Assembly: GCF_020177375.1 (NCBI RefSeq)
Contig: NZ_JAIWHV010000011.1
Span: 1-64,000 of the forward strand
Reading direction: 5' to 3'
Source: Saliphagus infecundisoli
GTDB taxonomy: Archaea > Halobacteriota > Halobacteria > Halobacteriales > Natrialbaceae
Length of the DNA: 64,000 nucleotides
Shown: piece after piece, positions 17,259 to 26,290 of the stretch
Layout: each line of letters opens with the position of its first letter
Position numbering within the stretch: position 1 is the stretch's first letter
Position numbers and translations under genes: made by a program
Notes under the pieces: model-generated
Database searches by the model: none
Told to the model about the DNA's origin: nothing
The model's input: only the letters and a program-made list of their open reading frames with translations

Positions 17259-18743
17259 ATGAAACGACGTACGTATCTCACGACCGCGACGGTGACCGCC
17301 GCGATCGGGATCGCCGGCTGCACGGGCGACAGTATTCCCATCGACGGCGAAACCGACCTCGATGAGGAGACCGAGGACGGGGACGCCGACGGCGACGACA
17401 CGGGCGATTCTGCAGGCGAAGCGAACGACACCGATGGCGGTGACAACGAAACCGAAGCAGAGACCGAAACGAACGACTCCGATGACTTCGACGAGGAAAC
17501 AGAGGAAGAAGAAACGAACGAGACCGCGGAAGCAAACGAGACCGAGGAAGCCGAAGAAGCCAACGACACCAACCAAACCGAAGAGGACGGCAACGAGACC
17601 AACGAAACCGAAGAAACGACCGCACCCGGACAACCGGAGAGGGGGGCCACCTTCGACGACTTCGAGGATCTCGACGCCTGGGAGGTGGTTGCCGGCACGC
17701 TCGAGGCGGACGCGGACCGCGCATCCACGGGTTCCCAGTCGGCCCGCCTGACAGCGTCCGAATCCGAGGATCGAGTCAGGATCAGACGGGAGCTGTCCGA
17801 CCCGATCAACGTCGAGGAGCTCGTTCCCGGGCTGGCGCTTTCGACCAGCAGTTCGGCGAGCCCGATCATCCAACTGTACGACGAGGACGGAAACTACCTC
17901 CAGTTCCAGCAGTACATCCACGAGGGGCGGCCGTTCATCAGACACGACTTCGGACACACCCAGATCTCCGGCGAGCCGGATCTGAGCGCGATCACGGAGA
18001 TCCAGATCGGCTACTGGACGGGCGAGGGCTACGCGGGGGAGATCTGGGTCGACGACCTCCACTTCACCGGCCGGATCGAGGACGGGCGAGTGATGATCCA
18101 GTTCCAGGGCGGGTACGAGTCCGATTACACGCACGCGTTCCCGATCATGGAAGACCACGGCCTGACGGCCACGACGTTCGTCGCGACCGCCAGAATCCGC
18201 GACCACGAGGAGGTGACCGGCAGTCGGATGACCGAGGATCAGCTGTCCGAACTCGTCGACGCCGGCTGGTCGCTCGGCACCGTCGGCACGCGAGGTCGCC
18301 ACCTGAACAGGGTCGAGGGAGACGAGGTCGAATCGCACATCCTCGACCCCCTCGAGTGGTTCGACGAACACGGATACGAGGACGCGCAGTACTTTGGATT
18401 CCCCGGCGGGTGGTACACGGAAGAGATGTACGACCTCGTCGCGGAGAACTACGACATCGCCTGGGGAGGGCGCCACAGATGCCAGGGGATGGCGACCAAC
18501 CCCTATAATCTCACACGCATCTCCGGCCACGAGGGCCAGCGAAACCTCGACGCCGAGGAGATGATCGGGGCACTCGACTGGGCGGCCGACCACGGCGGGC
18601 TCACGACGATCGTCTTCTACGAGATGGACGAAGGCGACGCGGCCGCCCTCGAGGAGACCGCCGCACACCTCGCAGAGCTCGTCTCGGCGGGCGACCTCGA
18701 ACTCATCACGCCCCGGGAGATCGCCGACGACTACGTCCTCTGA
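17259..18743 (+). CDS. Polysaccharide deacetylase-like lipoprotein, probably inactive
   Basis: A 494-residue exported lipoprotein: MKRRTYLTTATVTAAIGIAGC gives a Tat-like signal and lipobox. It has an acidic linker (about 25-130) containing nine N-X-S/T sequons, a beta-rich carbohydrate-binding-like domain (about 135-270), and a NodB/polysaccharide-deacetylase-like barrel to the end. In active enzymes the first motif is FDDG; here it reads FQGG (Gln283, Gly284), and the usual His-containing second motif reads GTVGTRGRHL. The catalytic Asp and a metal ligand are therefore missing, suggesting a binding role. It starts a run with an alkaline-phosphatase-family enzyme and a FemAB-like transferase. 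Confidence 0.85.
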   Translation: MKRRTYLTTATVTAAIGIAGCTGDSIPIDGETDLDEETEDGDADGDDTGDSAGEANDTDGGDNETEAETETNDSDDFDEETEEEETNETAEANETEEAEEANDTNQTEEDGNETNETEETTAPGQPERGATFDDFEDLDAWEVVAGTLEADADRASTGSQSARLTASESEDRVRIRRELSDPINVEELVPGLALSTSSSASPIIQLYDEDGNYLQFQQYIHEGRPFIRHDFGHTQISGEPDLSAITEIQIGYWTGEGYAGEIWVDDLHFTGRIEDGRVMIQFQGGYESDYTHAFPIMEDHGLTATTFVATARIRDHEEVTGSRMTEDQLSELVDAGWSLGTVGTRGRHLNRVEGDEVESHILDPLEWFDEHGYEDAQYFGFPGGWYTEEMYDLVAENYDIAWGGRHRCQGMATNPYNLTRISGHEGQRNLDAEEMIGALDWAADHGGLTTIVFYEMDEGDAAALEETAAHLAELVSAGDLELITPREIADDYVL

Positions 18744-18985
18744 GGCCGGCGAATCGACGTCCGACACCGGAGTTTTTCCCGACGCGACAGAACGGGAGTC
18801 CATCGACGACGGTCCGTCCCCGGGCGCCCGAGGTCCTCGCAGGCGGCGCTTACGGAGCCGGAACCCGCCTCGCCCGCAGGTCGGGTTCTCGTGGCGGAGA
18901 CCCGCCTGCCTTCGGGCGGATGGAGGACGTCGATTCGGGGAAACAGCCATCGCATAACAAAGCCCGAAACCGTCCACCTGCGCGT

Positions 18986-20599
18986 ATGGAACACGCCGAT
19001 GATCCGCTCCTCCTCGTCGTTGGCCTCGACGCGGCCTGTCTTCCGGTACTGAAGCCGCTGTTCGACCGCGGGGTGACGCCCACGCTCGAGGCGCTGTTCG
19101 AGGGGGCCGTCCGTGGTCCCCTCGAGTCCCAGATCCCGCCCTGGACCGCGAGCGCCTGGCCCACCCTCTACACGGGGAAGAACCCCGGCAAACACGGCGT
19201 CTTCGACTTTCTGACGTTCGATGGATACGACTGGGACGTGGTGAACGCGGGCGACGTCCGCGAGCGGGCGATCTGGGAGCTGCTCTCCGAGCACGGCCAC
19301 CGGAGCGTCGTCGTCAACGCCCCCGTCACCCACCCCGCGCGGCCGTTCGACGGCGCCCTGATCCCGGGGATGACCGCGCCCGAGAACCCGGCGTGTCACC
19401 CGGAGGGGATCTTAGCGGACGTCGAGGCCGCCTGCGGGGAGTATCACGTCTACCCGCAGGCCACTGGGGAGCCGACGGGCTCGATCGCGGGCTACGAGGA
19501 AATCATCGAGTGTCGTGGCGAGGCGTTCCGGTATCTCGCCGACCGCTTTTCGCCCGACTTCGGCTTCCTCCAGTTCCAGCAGACCGACTCGGTGTTCCAC
19601 GAACGACCCGACCGCCGGACGGTCGAGGCGGTCTATCGGGCGGTCGACCGCGAGATCGAGGCGACCCTCGAGGCGATCGAACCCGCGAACGTCCTCGTCG
19701 TCAGCGACCACGGGATCGGTCGCGTCGGGGGAACGGAGTTCCGGGCCAACGAGTTCCTCCGCCGGGAGGGGTACGTCGACGCCGAGAGCGGCGGCGAGGG
19801 GATGCCCACCTGGTCGCGGGCCTGGCGAAACGACCTCCTCTCGGGCGCCGACGCCGGCGACCACGAGCCGAGTACCTTCGAACGGGTGGTCGCGCTCGCG
19901 GCAACGGTCGGGATCACCACCCAGCGGGTCGCCGGGGCCCTCGATCGCGTCGGGCTGAAGGAGGCCGTCGGCCGCCGGATCCCGAACGACGCCGTCCGGG
20001 CGGGGAGCGAACAGGTCGACTTTCCGGCCTCGCGGGCCTACGTCCGCTCGAAGAGCGAACTCGGTGTCCGGATCAACCTCGCGGGCCGCGAGCCCGACGG
20101 GACCGTTCCGCCCGAGGAGTACGAACGGGTCCGGGCGGATCTCGTCGAGGCGCTCTCGGCGCTCTCCGGGCCCGACGGGAAACCGGTCTTTTCGGACGTC
20201 GCCCCTCGCGAGGCGTACTTCGAGGGAAGCGAAATCGACCGGGGACCGGACATCGTGACCGTTCCCCGCGGGTTCGACAACGCCCTGGTCGCCGGCCTCT
20301 CCGGGGAGGTGTTCGCCGAGCCGGTCGAGTCCTGGAACCACAAGCAAACGGGGGTGATCGCCGCGACCGGGCCCGGCATCGACAGGGACGCAGACCTGGC
20401 GGGGGCGACGATCCTCGACGTCGCGCCGACGATCTGTGCGCTGTTCGACGTTCCGATCGACAGGGCGATGGACGGACGGCGGCTGCCGATCGCCGACTCC
20501 AGCGGCGATCGACAGTATCCCGACTACGAGCCGGCGCCGGCGGTCCGGGTCGCGGACGCGACCGTCGAGGAACGCCTCTCGGAACTGGGTTACCTCTGA
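18986..20599 (+). CDS. Alkaline phosphatase superfamily phosphodiesterase
   Basis: A 537-residue cytosolic member of the type I phosphodiesterase/nucleotide pyrophosphatase group. The metal-binding Asp lies in VVGLDAACLP near the N-terminus. The nucleophile region reads TASAWPTLYTGKNPGKHGVFDF, and later metal ligands come from VVSDHGIGRV. Such enzymes hydrolyse phosphodiesters or phosphomonoesters. In haloarchaea this gene type is often found beside cell-surface polymer genes. The stop shares one base with the following ATG (TGATG), so the FemAB-like gene is its operon partner. The substrate is unknown. Confidence 0.85.
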   Translation: MEHADDPLLLVVGLDAACLPVLKPLFDRGVTPTLEALFEGAVRGPLESQIPPWTASAWPTLYTGKNPGKHGVFDFLTFDGYDWDVVNAGDVRERAIWELLSEHGHRSVVVNAPVTHPARPFDGALIPGMTAPENPACHPEGILADVEAACGEYHVYPQATGEPTGSIAGYEEIIECRGEAFRYLADRFSPDFGFLQFQQTDSVFHERPDRRTVEAVYRAVDREIEATLEAIEPANVLVVSDHGIGRVGGTEFRANEFLRREGYVDAESGGEGMPTWSRAWRNDLLSGADAGDHEPSTFERVVALAATVGITTQRVAGALDRVGLKEAVGRRIPNDAVRAGSEQVDFPASRAYVRSKSELGVRINLAGREPDGTVPPEEYERVRADLVEALSALSGPDGKPVFSDVAPREAYFEGSEIDRGPDIVTVPRGFDNALVAGLSGEVFAEPVESWNHKQTGVIAATGPGIDRDADLAGATILDVAPTICALFDVPIDRAMDGRRLPIADSSGDRQYPDYEPAPAVRVADATVEERLSELGYL

Positions 20600-21606
20600 T
20601 GGGCATCGAGATCGACGTCCTCGACATAGCGGCCGATCCGGAGACCTGGGACCGCCACGTCGACCGGGCGGAGGGGACAAACCCCTTCTACCGCGGCGAA
20701 GCCCTCCGGCTCCAGGCTGAGGAAACCGGAACCGCCATCCACGCCCTCGCGGGGTTCAAGGGCCAGGAACTCGTCGGACTCTTCCCGGTTTTCGAGTACC
20801 GGAAGGGGCCGCTCGCGGCGGCGTTCTCGCCGGCGCCGTTCTCCTGGACCTGCTATCTCGGCCCCGCGCTCGCGAACACCGGCGGGCTGAAACGCCGGAC
20901 CGCGGACCGGCGTAACCGGCGCTTTCTCGAGGGCTGTCTCGACTGGATCGACGGGGAGATCTCGCCGGTCTACAGCAAGTTCACCGCGGCGGAGTACCCC
21001 GACGTCCGGCCGTTCGTCTGGAACGGGTTCGACGTCCGGCCCCGACACACCTACGTCGTCGACCTCGAGGGCAGCCCCGAGGAGTTACTCGACCGGTTCA
21101 GCAGCGACGCCCGGAACAACATCCGGAACGCCGACGGCGAGTACGGGATCGAAGAGGGCGACCACGAGGACGTCGGCCGGATCGTCGAGCAGGTCCGGGC
21201 ACGCTACCGGGGCCAGGACCGGCCGTTCCACCTCACGACCGAGTTCGCGCGCTCGCTGTACGACGCGCTCCCGGCCGGCGAACTCCGGCCGTACGTCTGC
21301 CGGATCGACGGCGAGTTCGCGGGCGGCATCTTGGTGATCGAGTCCGCGGACACCCGCTACCGGTGGCAGGGCGGCGTCAAACCCGATACGGACGTCGATC
21401 TCCCGATCAACGACCTGCTCGACTGGCAGGTCATGCGGGACGGGCTCGAGGCGGGGATCGACCGCTACGACCTCGTCGGCGCCGGCGTCCCCAGCATCAA
21501 CCGCTACAAGGCGAAGTTCAACCCCCGCCTCGAGACCACCTACGAGGTCACGGCCGGCACCTTCGGTATCGACCGTCTCGTGGACGGCTACCGGACGGTC
21601 TCGTGA
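20599..21606 (+). CDS. GNAT/FemAB-like acyltransferase
   Basis: A 335-residue protein with two GNAT-type halves, as in FemAB and related peptidyl or acyl transferases: WDRHVDRAEGTNPFYRGE near the start, LLDRFSSDARNNIRNA in the middle, and a C-terminal RYRWQGGVKPDTDVDLPINDLLDWQ segment close to the DUF482/Acetyltransf_6 signature. It probably transfers an acyl or aminoacyl group to a surface sugar or lipid. It is translationally coupled to the phosphodiesterase upstream. No membrane helix is seen, so it acts on the cytoplasmic side. Confidence 0.8.
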   Translation: MGIEIDVLDIAADPETWDRHVDRAEGTNPFYRGEALRLQAEETGTAIHALAGFKGQELVGLFPVFEYRKGPLAAAFSPAPFSWTCYLGPALANTGGLKRRTADRRNRRFLEGCLDWIDGEISPVYSKFTAAEYPDVRPFVWNGFDVRPRHTYVVDLEGSPEELLDRFSSDARNNIRNADGEYGIEEGDHEDVGRIVEQVRARYRGQDRPFHLTTEFARSLYDALPAGELRPYVCRIDGEFAGGILVIESADTRYRWQGGVKPDTDVDLPINDLLDWQVMRDGLEAGIDRYDLVGAGVPSINRYKAKFNPRLETTYEVTAGTFGIDRLVDGYRTVS

Positions 21607-21654
21607 GGGCGTTACACGGTAGCTCCGGGAGCCATCGGTATCGGCCTGTACTGA

Positions 21655-22527
21655 TCAACTGTTCGGGTTATCGGACCCGTAGTCATCTTCTAATACGAAC
21701 GTAATATCGTACCGGAGGACCTCGCTTCGACCGTCTCTCGCGTCGTATTCGAAGTAGCCGGGGATCAGGTACTCTCCGGGGCGCATATCGTCGGTAAGTG
21801 GCAACCGATAGTCGGTCGTAACCGTCTCGTTTTCCGAAATAGTGTCGATATCCTGATTGAAATACGCCCACTCCCCGTATTGGAACGGGAAATCGTCCTC
21901 CGAGACGGGATAATACTCCCCGTACTCGTCGGTCCACAGCTGCAAGCTCACGTCCGACGGGTATGTGAGGGCCTCGTGATCCCATTTGTCGCGCCTCCGT
22001 CGGTCATCGGGCTCGCGAATCGCGTGAGGAACGCCGAACGGCCACGGGGGATCGGATTCGAACTCCACCCGTTCTGAGCACCGGTTCGTCAACGAAAAGA
22101 CGATCTCTGCGGACTCGTGGTCGGTGATTCGTTTCCGGACGAGCGTCGACTCGAACTCGAGCAGCGGGGGTCGTGTCACGTCGTTTTCGAAGATTTCGAG
22201 AGCGATGACGACGGGCGTTCCTTCCCACATACATTCGACGTAATCGTACTCCTCGATGATTCGAACGAGTTCGTCCGGAAGCGAATCCGCTCCGTACGCC
22301 GGTCGATCGTACGGATGACTGTCCCGACTTCCCCTCACGATCGATTCTCCGATCGACCGAAGCCGAGACGGAAGCTCCGCGAGAGCGAACGACGTTTCGT
22401 CGGACCCGAGTTCGGAACCCGGTTTTCCGTAGCGATCGTCGATCTCGTAGCGGTGTCCGGGGAGAAGCCGCGACTGAGCCGTCGAAAAGTCGGACAGAAC
22501 GAATGCCCCCGAATCGGGTACTCCCAT
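21655..22527 (-). CDS. Hypothetical protein of noticeably lower GC
   Basis: A 290-residue protein with base and codon use less GC-biased than its neighbours (many AT-ending codons), which suggests later acquisition. No signal peptide is visible. The N-terminal half is mixed. The C-terminal half is beta-rich with FSLTNRCSERVEF and DMRPGEYLIPGYFEY, a pattern reminiscent of Ig-like BsuPI-type inhibitor domains, but that is only a resemblance. It is convergent with the FemAB-like gene. I do not recognise the family. Confidence 0.65.
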   Translation of the reverse strand: MGVPDSGAFVLSDFSTAQSRLLPGHRYEIDDRYGKPGSELGSDETSFALAELPSRLRSIGESIVRGSRDSHPYDRPAYGADSLPDELVRIIEEYDYVECMWEGTPVVIALEIFENDVTRPPLLEFESTLVRKRITDHESAEIVFSLTNRCSERVEFESDPPWPFGVPHAIREPDDRRRRDKWDHEALTYPSDVSLQLWTDEYGEYYPVSEDDFPFQYGEWAYFNQDIDTISENETVTTDYRLPLTDDMRPGEYLIPGYFEYDARDGRSEVLRYDITFVLEDDYGSDNPNS

Positions 22528-22779
22528 ACGTCTCGTAGACGGTAGTCGGTGATGGATTTTACCCAGGTGTCACTCGTCGTCACGGGAGTGGTTTCGAGAG
22601 ATCGGCCGGGTCGGTGTCACGCTCTTTCTCTCTATCATACTCCGCGAGCACGGGCACCGACGGTCCACACGCCGGCGAACGGATCGAAAGGATCGACGTT
22701 CGGCTCCCTGGGCCGTCGCGGTCTCGACGGCGACGTCCTCCTCCCTGATCTCGGGGATAGAGCCTCCCGATCCCGTAGC

Positions 22780-23079
22780 TTACGACCGGGCGAGCAAGGC
22801 GGGACGGACGTACTCGGCCTGCCACTCGTAGCGTTCGGCGATCGCGGCCTCGCCCGCCTCCGTCGTCGTGTAGCGGTTCGTCCGTCCGTCGCGTTCGCCC
22901 TTCCTGATCAGTCCCTCCTCGACCAGCGCGTCGAGGTTGCCGTAGAGACGCCCGTGGAGCACCTCCCGATCCTGGGAGCCCTCGAGTTCGGCGCCGATCT
23001 CCTGGCCGTTCGGCTCGTCGAGTCCAGCGATGACGAACAGCAGGTCCCGCTGGAACCCGGTCAGGTCGTGAACGGTCAT
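22780..23079 (-). CDS. PadR-family winged-helix regulator
   Basis: A 99-residue DNA-binding protein. The start MTVHDLTGFQRDLLFVIAGLDEPNGQEIG and the GRLYGNLDALVEEGLIRKGERDGRTNRY wing are typical of PadR-type repressors in haloarchaea. It is expected to be a dimer that senses a small molecule or stress. A 6+6 palindrome sits next to the TATA box of its own promoter (23101-23126), so it probably controls itself. It is divergent from glmM, and the shared 148-base gap may let it influence UDP-GlcNAc synthesis. Confidence 0.85.
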   Translation of the reverse strand: MTVHDLTGFQRDLLFVIAGLDEPNGQEIGAELEGSQDREVLHGRLYGNLDALVEEGLIRKGERDGRTNRYTTTEAGEAAIAERYEWQAEYVRPALLARS

Positions 23080-23100
23080 CGTCGCTCCGTAGGAAGGTTA

Positions 23101-23126
23101 GATATAAATACGAACGGTATCGTTCG
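23101..23126 (-). promoter_or_regulatory. PadR gene promoter with adjacent palindromic operator
   Basis: On the minus strand a TATA box TATTTATATC (23101-23110) lies about 22-31 bases before the PadR ATG at 23079, giving a leaderless transcript. Directly upstream is the palindrome CGAACG-GTAT-CGTTCG (23111-23126), which overlaps where the B-recognition element would be. A dimeric repressor bound there would block TFB/TBP loading. Confidence 0.6.
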
Positions 23127-23227
23127 GAAACATAGGCACCCGATAAACGACTGCAACAGTTATCTCTTTTGGTAATAACTTCCAGGAAACGGGAGGTGTA
23201 AAGGGCCGTCCCGTCGAACCGCCACCC

Positions 23228-24562
23228 ATGTTCGGAACCAGCGGCGTTCGCGGCACCGTCGGCGAGGAGGTCACGGCGACGCTCGCGCTCTCGATCGGAC
23301 GGGCGCTCGCCACCGAGGGGTACGACCGCGTCGTCGTCGGCCGGGACGCCCGCGAGAGCGGGCGCTTCCTGGGAGACGCGCTGACCGCCGGCCTCCGGGA
23401 GTGTGGGAGCGACGTCGTAGCCGTCGGGATGGCGGCCACGCCGACCGTCGCCCGGAGCGTGGCCCGCCTCGAGGCCGACGCGGGGGTCGTGATCACGGCC
23501 TCGCACAACCCACAGACCGACAATGGAATCAAGCTCTGGCTCCCCTCGGGGAAGGCCTTCGGGCCCGCCGACCAGGAGGCGATCGAAGAGCGCGTCGAGA
23601 GCGGGGAGTACGACCTCGCACCCTGGAACGAGGTCGGGACGCTTTCCGAACGGGGCGACGCCACCGAGGCCCACGCCGCCGACCTCCGGGCGGCGGTCTC
23701 GCTCCCCGACGGCTCCGAGCCCGATGTCGTCGTCGACCTCGGCAACGGCGCCGGCGGGGTGACCGCGGACGTGCTCTACGATCTGGGCTGCGGAGTACGA
23801 ACCCTGAACGCCCAGCCCGACGGCCGCTTTCCGGGCCGTCCCAGCGAGCCGAACCGCGAGACGCTGGGCGCGCTCATGGCGCTGGTCGAGAGGACCGACG
23901 CCGACCTCGGAATCGCCCACGACGGAGACGCGGATCGGATGATGGCCGTCGACGAAACCGGCGCGTTCGTCCCCAAGGACGTCCTGCTCGCGCTGTTCGC
24001 CCGCGAGGCCGCCGGCGAGGGCGACCGGATCGCCGTTCCCGTCGATACGAGCCTCGCGGTCGAGGACGCCGTCGCGGCGGTCGGCGCCTCGCTGATCCGG
24101 ACGAGGGTGGGCGACGTCTACGTCGCCGACCGGGCGACCGAGCCCGGCGTCGTCTTCGGGGGCGAGCCCAGCGGCGCCTGGATCTGGCCCGACCAGACGC
24201 TGTGTCCCGACGGCCCGCTGGCGGCCTGTCGGCTCGCGGAACTGGTCGCCGACCGGGGGCCGCTCTCGGAACTGGTCGCGGGGATCGACACCTACCCGAT
24301 CCGGCGTGACTCGATCCGGGTCGAGGAGAAGGCTGCAGTGGTCGAGCGGATCGAACAGCGGGTGCTCTCGGAGTATCCCGACGCCGAGACCCTGGACGGC
24401 GTCCGCGTCGAGACCGACGACGGCTGGTTCCTGTTGCGGGCCAGCGGCACCGAGTCGCTGATCCGGGTGACTGCCGAGGCAAGAGACGAGACGCGGGCCG
24501 ACGAACTCGCGTCCGAGGCAAGCGGGATCGTCCGGGACGCCGAGACGGGACCCGGCTCGTAG
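23228..24562 (+). CDS. glmM: Phosphoglucosamine mutase
   Basis: A 444-residue alpha-D-phosphohexomutase converting glucosamine-6-phosphate to glucosamine-1-phosphate. The active serine lies in TASHNPQTDNG, the Mg2+ loop is HDGDADRM, the sugar loop is GGEPSGAW and the phosphate loop is RASGTESLIRV. The N-terminus MFGTSGVRG is standard. The GlmU-type and GlmS genes nearby complete the pathway to UDP-GlcNAc, which supports GlmM over a plain phosphomannomutase, although haloarchaeal members can be broad. Confidence 0.92.
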   Translation: MFGTSGVRGTVGEEVTATLALSIGRALATEGYDRVVVGRDARESGRFLGDALTAGLRECGSDVVAVGMAATPTVARSVARLEADAGVVITASHNPQTDNGIKLWLPSGKAFGPADQEAIEERVESGEYDLAPWNEVGTLSERGDATEAHAADLRAAVSLPDGSEPDVVVDLGNGAGGVTADVLYDLGCGVRTLNAQPDGRFPGRPSEPNRETLGALMALVERTDADLGIAHDGDADRMMAVDETGAFVPKDVLLALFAREAAGEGDRIAVPVDTSLAVEDAVAAVGASLIRTRVGDVYVADRATEPGVVFGGEPSGAWIWPDQTLCPDGPLAACRLAELVADRGPLSELVAGIDTYPIRRDSIRVEEKAAVVERIEQRVLSEYPDAETLDGVRVETDDGWFLLRASGTESLIRVTAEARDETRADELASEASGIVRDAETGPGS

Positions 24563-24569
24563 ACCGGCA

Positions 24570-24779
24570 TTAGCGCTGGTCTTCGGGGATGAAGTCGGCC
24601 GTCTTCATCTCGCGGTACGTCGAACAGTCGGGACAGGCGTGGACCACGTCGCGGTTGTCGCCGAAGACGCGGGCGAACTGGGGAGTGACCTGGGTTCCAC
24701 AACTGATACATCGGGGCGCCGCCGTCTCCCCAGTGGCGGCCATCGGCGTCCACTTCTCGTCTGATGAATCCGACGACAT
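24570..24779 (-). CDS. Small zinc-ribbon protein (DUF7563-like)
   Basis: A 69-residue protein with a single treble-clef/zinc-ribbon: CISCG and, 22 residues later, CPDC. The intervening VTPQFARVFGDNRDVVHA pattern is common in haloarchaeal small zinc proteins (DUF7563-type by recollection). The ATG at 24779 is preferred; the GTG immediately before it is also possible, and an internal ATG would leave a shorter protein still containing the zinc site. It is convergent with glmM. Function is unknown; such proteins may bind nucleic acid or protein partners. Confidence 0.75.
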   Translation of the reverse strand: MSSDSSDEKWTPMAATGETAAPRCISCGTQVTPQFARVFGDNRDVVHACPDCSTYREMKTADFIPEDQR

Positions 24780-24944
24780 CACTATCGTGTACCGGCGTTC
24801 GGCTATTTACTATCGGTCGCATAACCGATCGACCCCGAAATCGGCGATTTCGTTCACGGCCGACCGGCTCCACTGCCGGCCGAGGAGACGCCCGCCGGAA
24901 ATCCCCGCCCTCACCGCCACTTCCCTCGGAAATACTGAATTGAC

Positions 24945-24973
24945 GGGTCGGAAACACCGTGTTTACCCGACCC
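24945..24973. promoter_or_regulatory. Near-perfect long palindrome upstream of the GlmU-type gene
   Basis: Outer arms GGGTCGG (24945-24951) and CCGACCC (24967-24973) enclose inner arms AAACAC (24952-24957) and GTGTTT (24959-24964) around a single C, with only an extra AC breaking the symmetry. It lies about 60 bases before the likely TATA (ATTATAC, near 25036) of the gene at 25069. It may be an operator for a dimeric regulator of UDP-GlcNAc synthesis or a hairpin. Confidence 0.55.
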
Positions 24974-25068
24974 TTCGCCCGAATCGTCCCGAGTTCAACG
25001 GGAAAACGGCGGTCCTCGACGGGCGATCCCGCACAATTATACGGCCCATCCGACAAACGGGAGTACCG

Positions 25069-26253
25069 ATGCACGCCGTCATCCTCGCCGCAGGCGAAGG
25101 CACCCGAATGCGCCCGCTTTCGGGCTCGCTCCCCAAACCGATGCTGCCCGTGTCTGACCGGCCGCTGGTCGCCCACACCGCGAGCGCGGCCGTCGAGGCC
25201 GGCGCCGACGAACTCGTCTTCGTGATCGGCTACGAGGCCGACACCGTCAGGGAGTACTTCGGCGACAGCTATCGCGGGGTGCCCGTCGAGTACGCCGTCC
25301 AGGACGAACAGCTCGGAACCGCCCACGCCGTCGAGCAGGCCCTCGAGTACGTCGAGGGCGACTTCGTGGTCCTCAACGGCGACGACCTCTACGATACGGC
25401 TGCCGTCGGCTCGCTGTTCTCTCACACGCCCTCGCTCGGTGCCTACACCGTCTCCGATCCCCGGCCGTACGGCGTCTTCTCTCTCGACGGCGACCGCGTG
25501 ACGGACGTCGTCGAGAAGCCGGACGACCCGCCCAGCGACCGGGTCAACGTCGGCGCCTACCACTTCCCCGCCGAAGCCGCGGCGTGGTTCGACGACGTCG
25601 AGATGAGCGAGCGCGGCGAGTACGAGATCACCGACGTCGTCGAGCGCCTCGTCGCCGAGCGGGAGGTCCGCGCGGTCCCCGTCGAGCGATGGCTCGGCGT
25701 CGGCCGGCCCTGGGAGCTGCTCGAGGCAAACGAGTGGAAACTCGGCGAACTCGACGGGCGGATCGAGGGCAAGGTCCACGCGGATGCCGAACTCGAGGGA
25801 CGGGTAGTCGTCGAGGAGGGCGCGACCGTCCGCTCGGGGGTCGTCATCGAGGGGCCCGCACTGATCCGCGAGGGCGCGACCGTCGGGCCGAACGCCTACG
25901 TTCGGGGCGCGACACTGGTAGACGAGGGCGCGAAGGTCGGCCACGCTGTCGAGGTCAAAAACAGCGTCCTCTCGCCGGGGGCGACCATCGGCCACCTCTC
26001 CTACGTCGGCGACAGCGTCCTCGGCCGGGACGTCAACTTCGGCGCCGGCACGAAAGTCGCGAACCTCCGCCACGACGACGACGACGTGAAGTTCACCGTC
26101 AAGGGCGAGCGAACCTCGACGGAACGCCGGAAGTTCGGCGTCGTCGCCGGCGACGGCGTCAAGACCGGGATCAACTCGAGTCTCTCGCCCGGGCTCCGGC
26201 TGAACGCCGGTGCGACGACGCGGCCGGGCGAGACGGTCGACCGCGACCGATAA
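25069..26253 (+). CDS. glmU: Bifunctional sugar-1-phosphate nucleotidylyltransferase/acetyltransferase (GlmU-type)
   Basis: A 394-residue enzyme. The N-terminal Rossmann-like nucleotidyltransferase begins MHAVILAAGEGTRMRPLSG. The C-terminal left-handed beta helix shows hexapeptide turns (EEGATVRSG, IREGATVGPNAYVRG) and ends with the archaeal GlmU-like GAGTKVANLRHDD and GVKTGINSSL. It should acetylate glucosamine-1-phosphate and then make UDP-GlcNAc. The start at 25069 is fixed by the conserved N-terminus and by a TATA (ATTATAC) about 33 bases upstream. It is flanked by glmM and by convergent glmS. Confidence 0.9.
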   Translation: MHAVILAAGEGTRMRPLSGSLPKPMLPVSDRPLVAHTASAAVEAGADELVFVIGYEADTVREYFGDSYRGVPVEYAVQDEQLGTAHAVEQALEYVEGDFVVLNGDDLYDTAAVGSLFSHTPSLGAYTVSDPRPYGVFSLDGDRVTDVVEKPDDPPSDRVNVGAYHFPAEAAAWFDDVEMSERGEYEITDVVERLVAEREVRAVPVERWLGVGRPWELLEANEWKLGELDGRIEGKVHADAELEGRVVVEEGATVRSGVVIEGPALIREGATVGPNAYVRGATLVDEGAKVGHAVEVKNSVLSPGATIGHLSYVGDSVLGRDVNFGAGTKVANLRHDDDDVKFTVKGERTSTERRKFGVVAGDGVKTGINSSLSPGLRLNAGATTRPGETVDRDR

Positions 26254-26290
26254 GGACGGGTACTCGCCCGAAACGACTTCTTCGGAGCCG

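Noticed and set aside
17259-17640. Acidic repeat-like stretch as a DNA repeat
   Set aside because: The repeated GACGAAACC-like words are codon-level repetition of Asn-Glu-Thr in a protein linker, not a mobile or CRISPR repeat.
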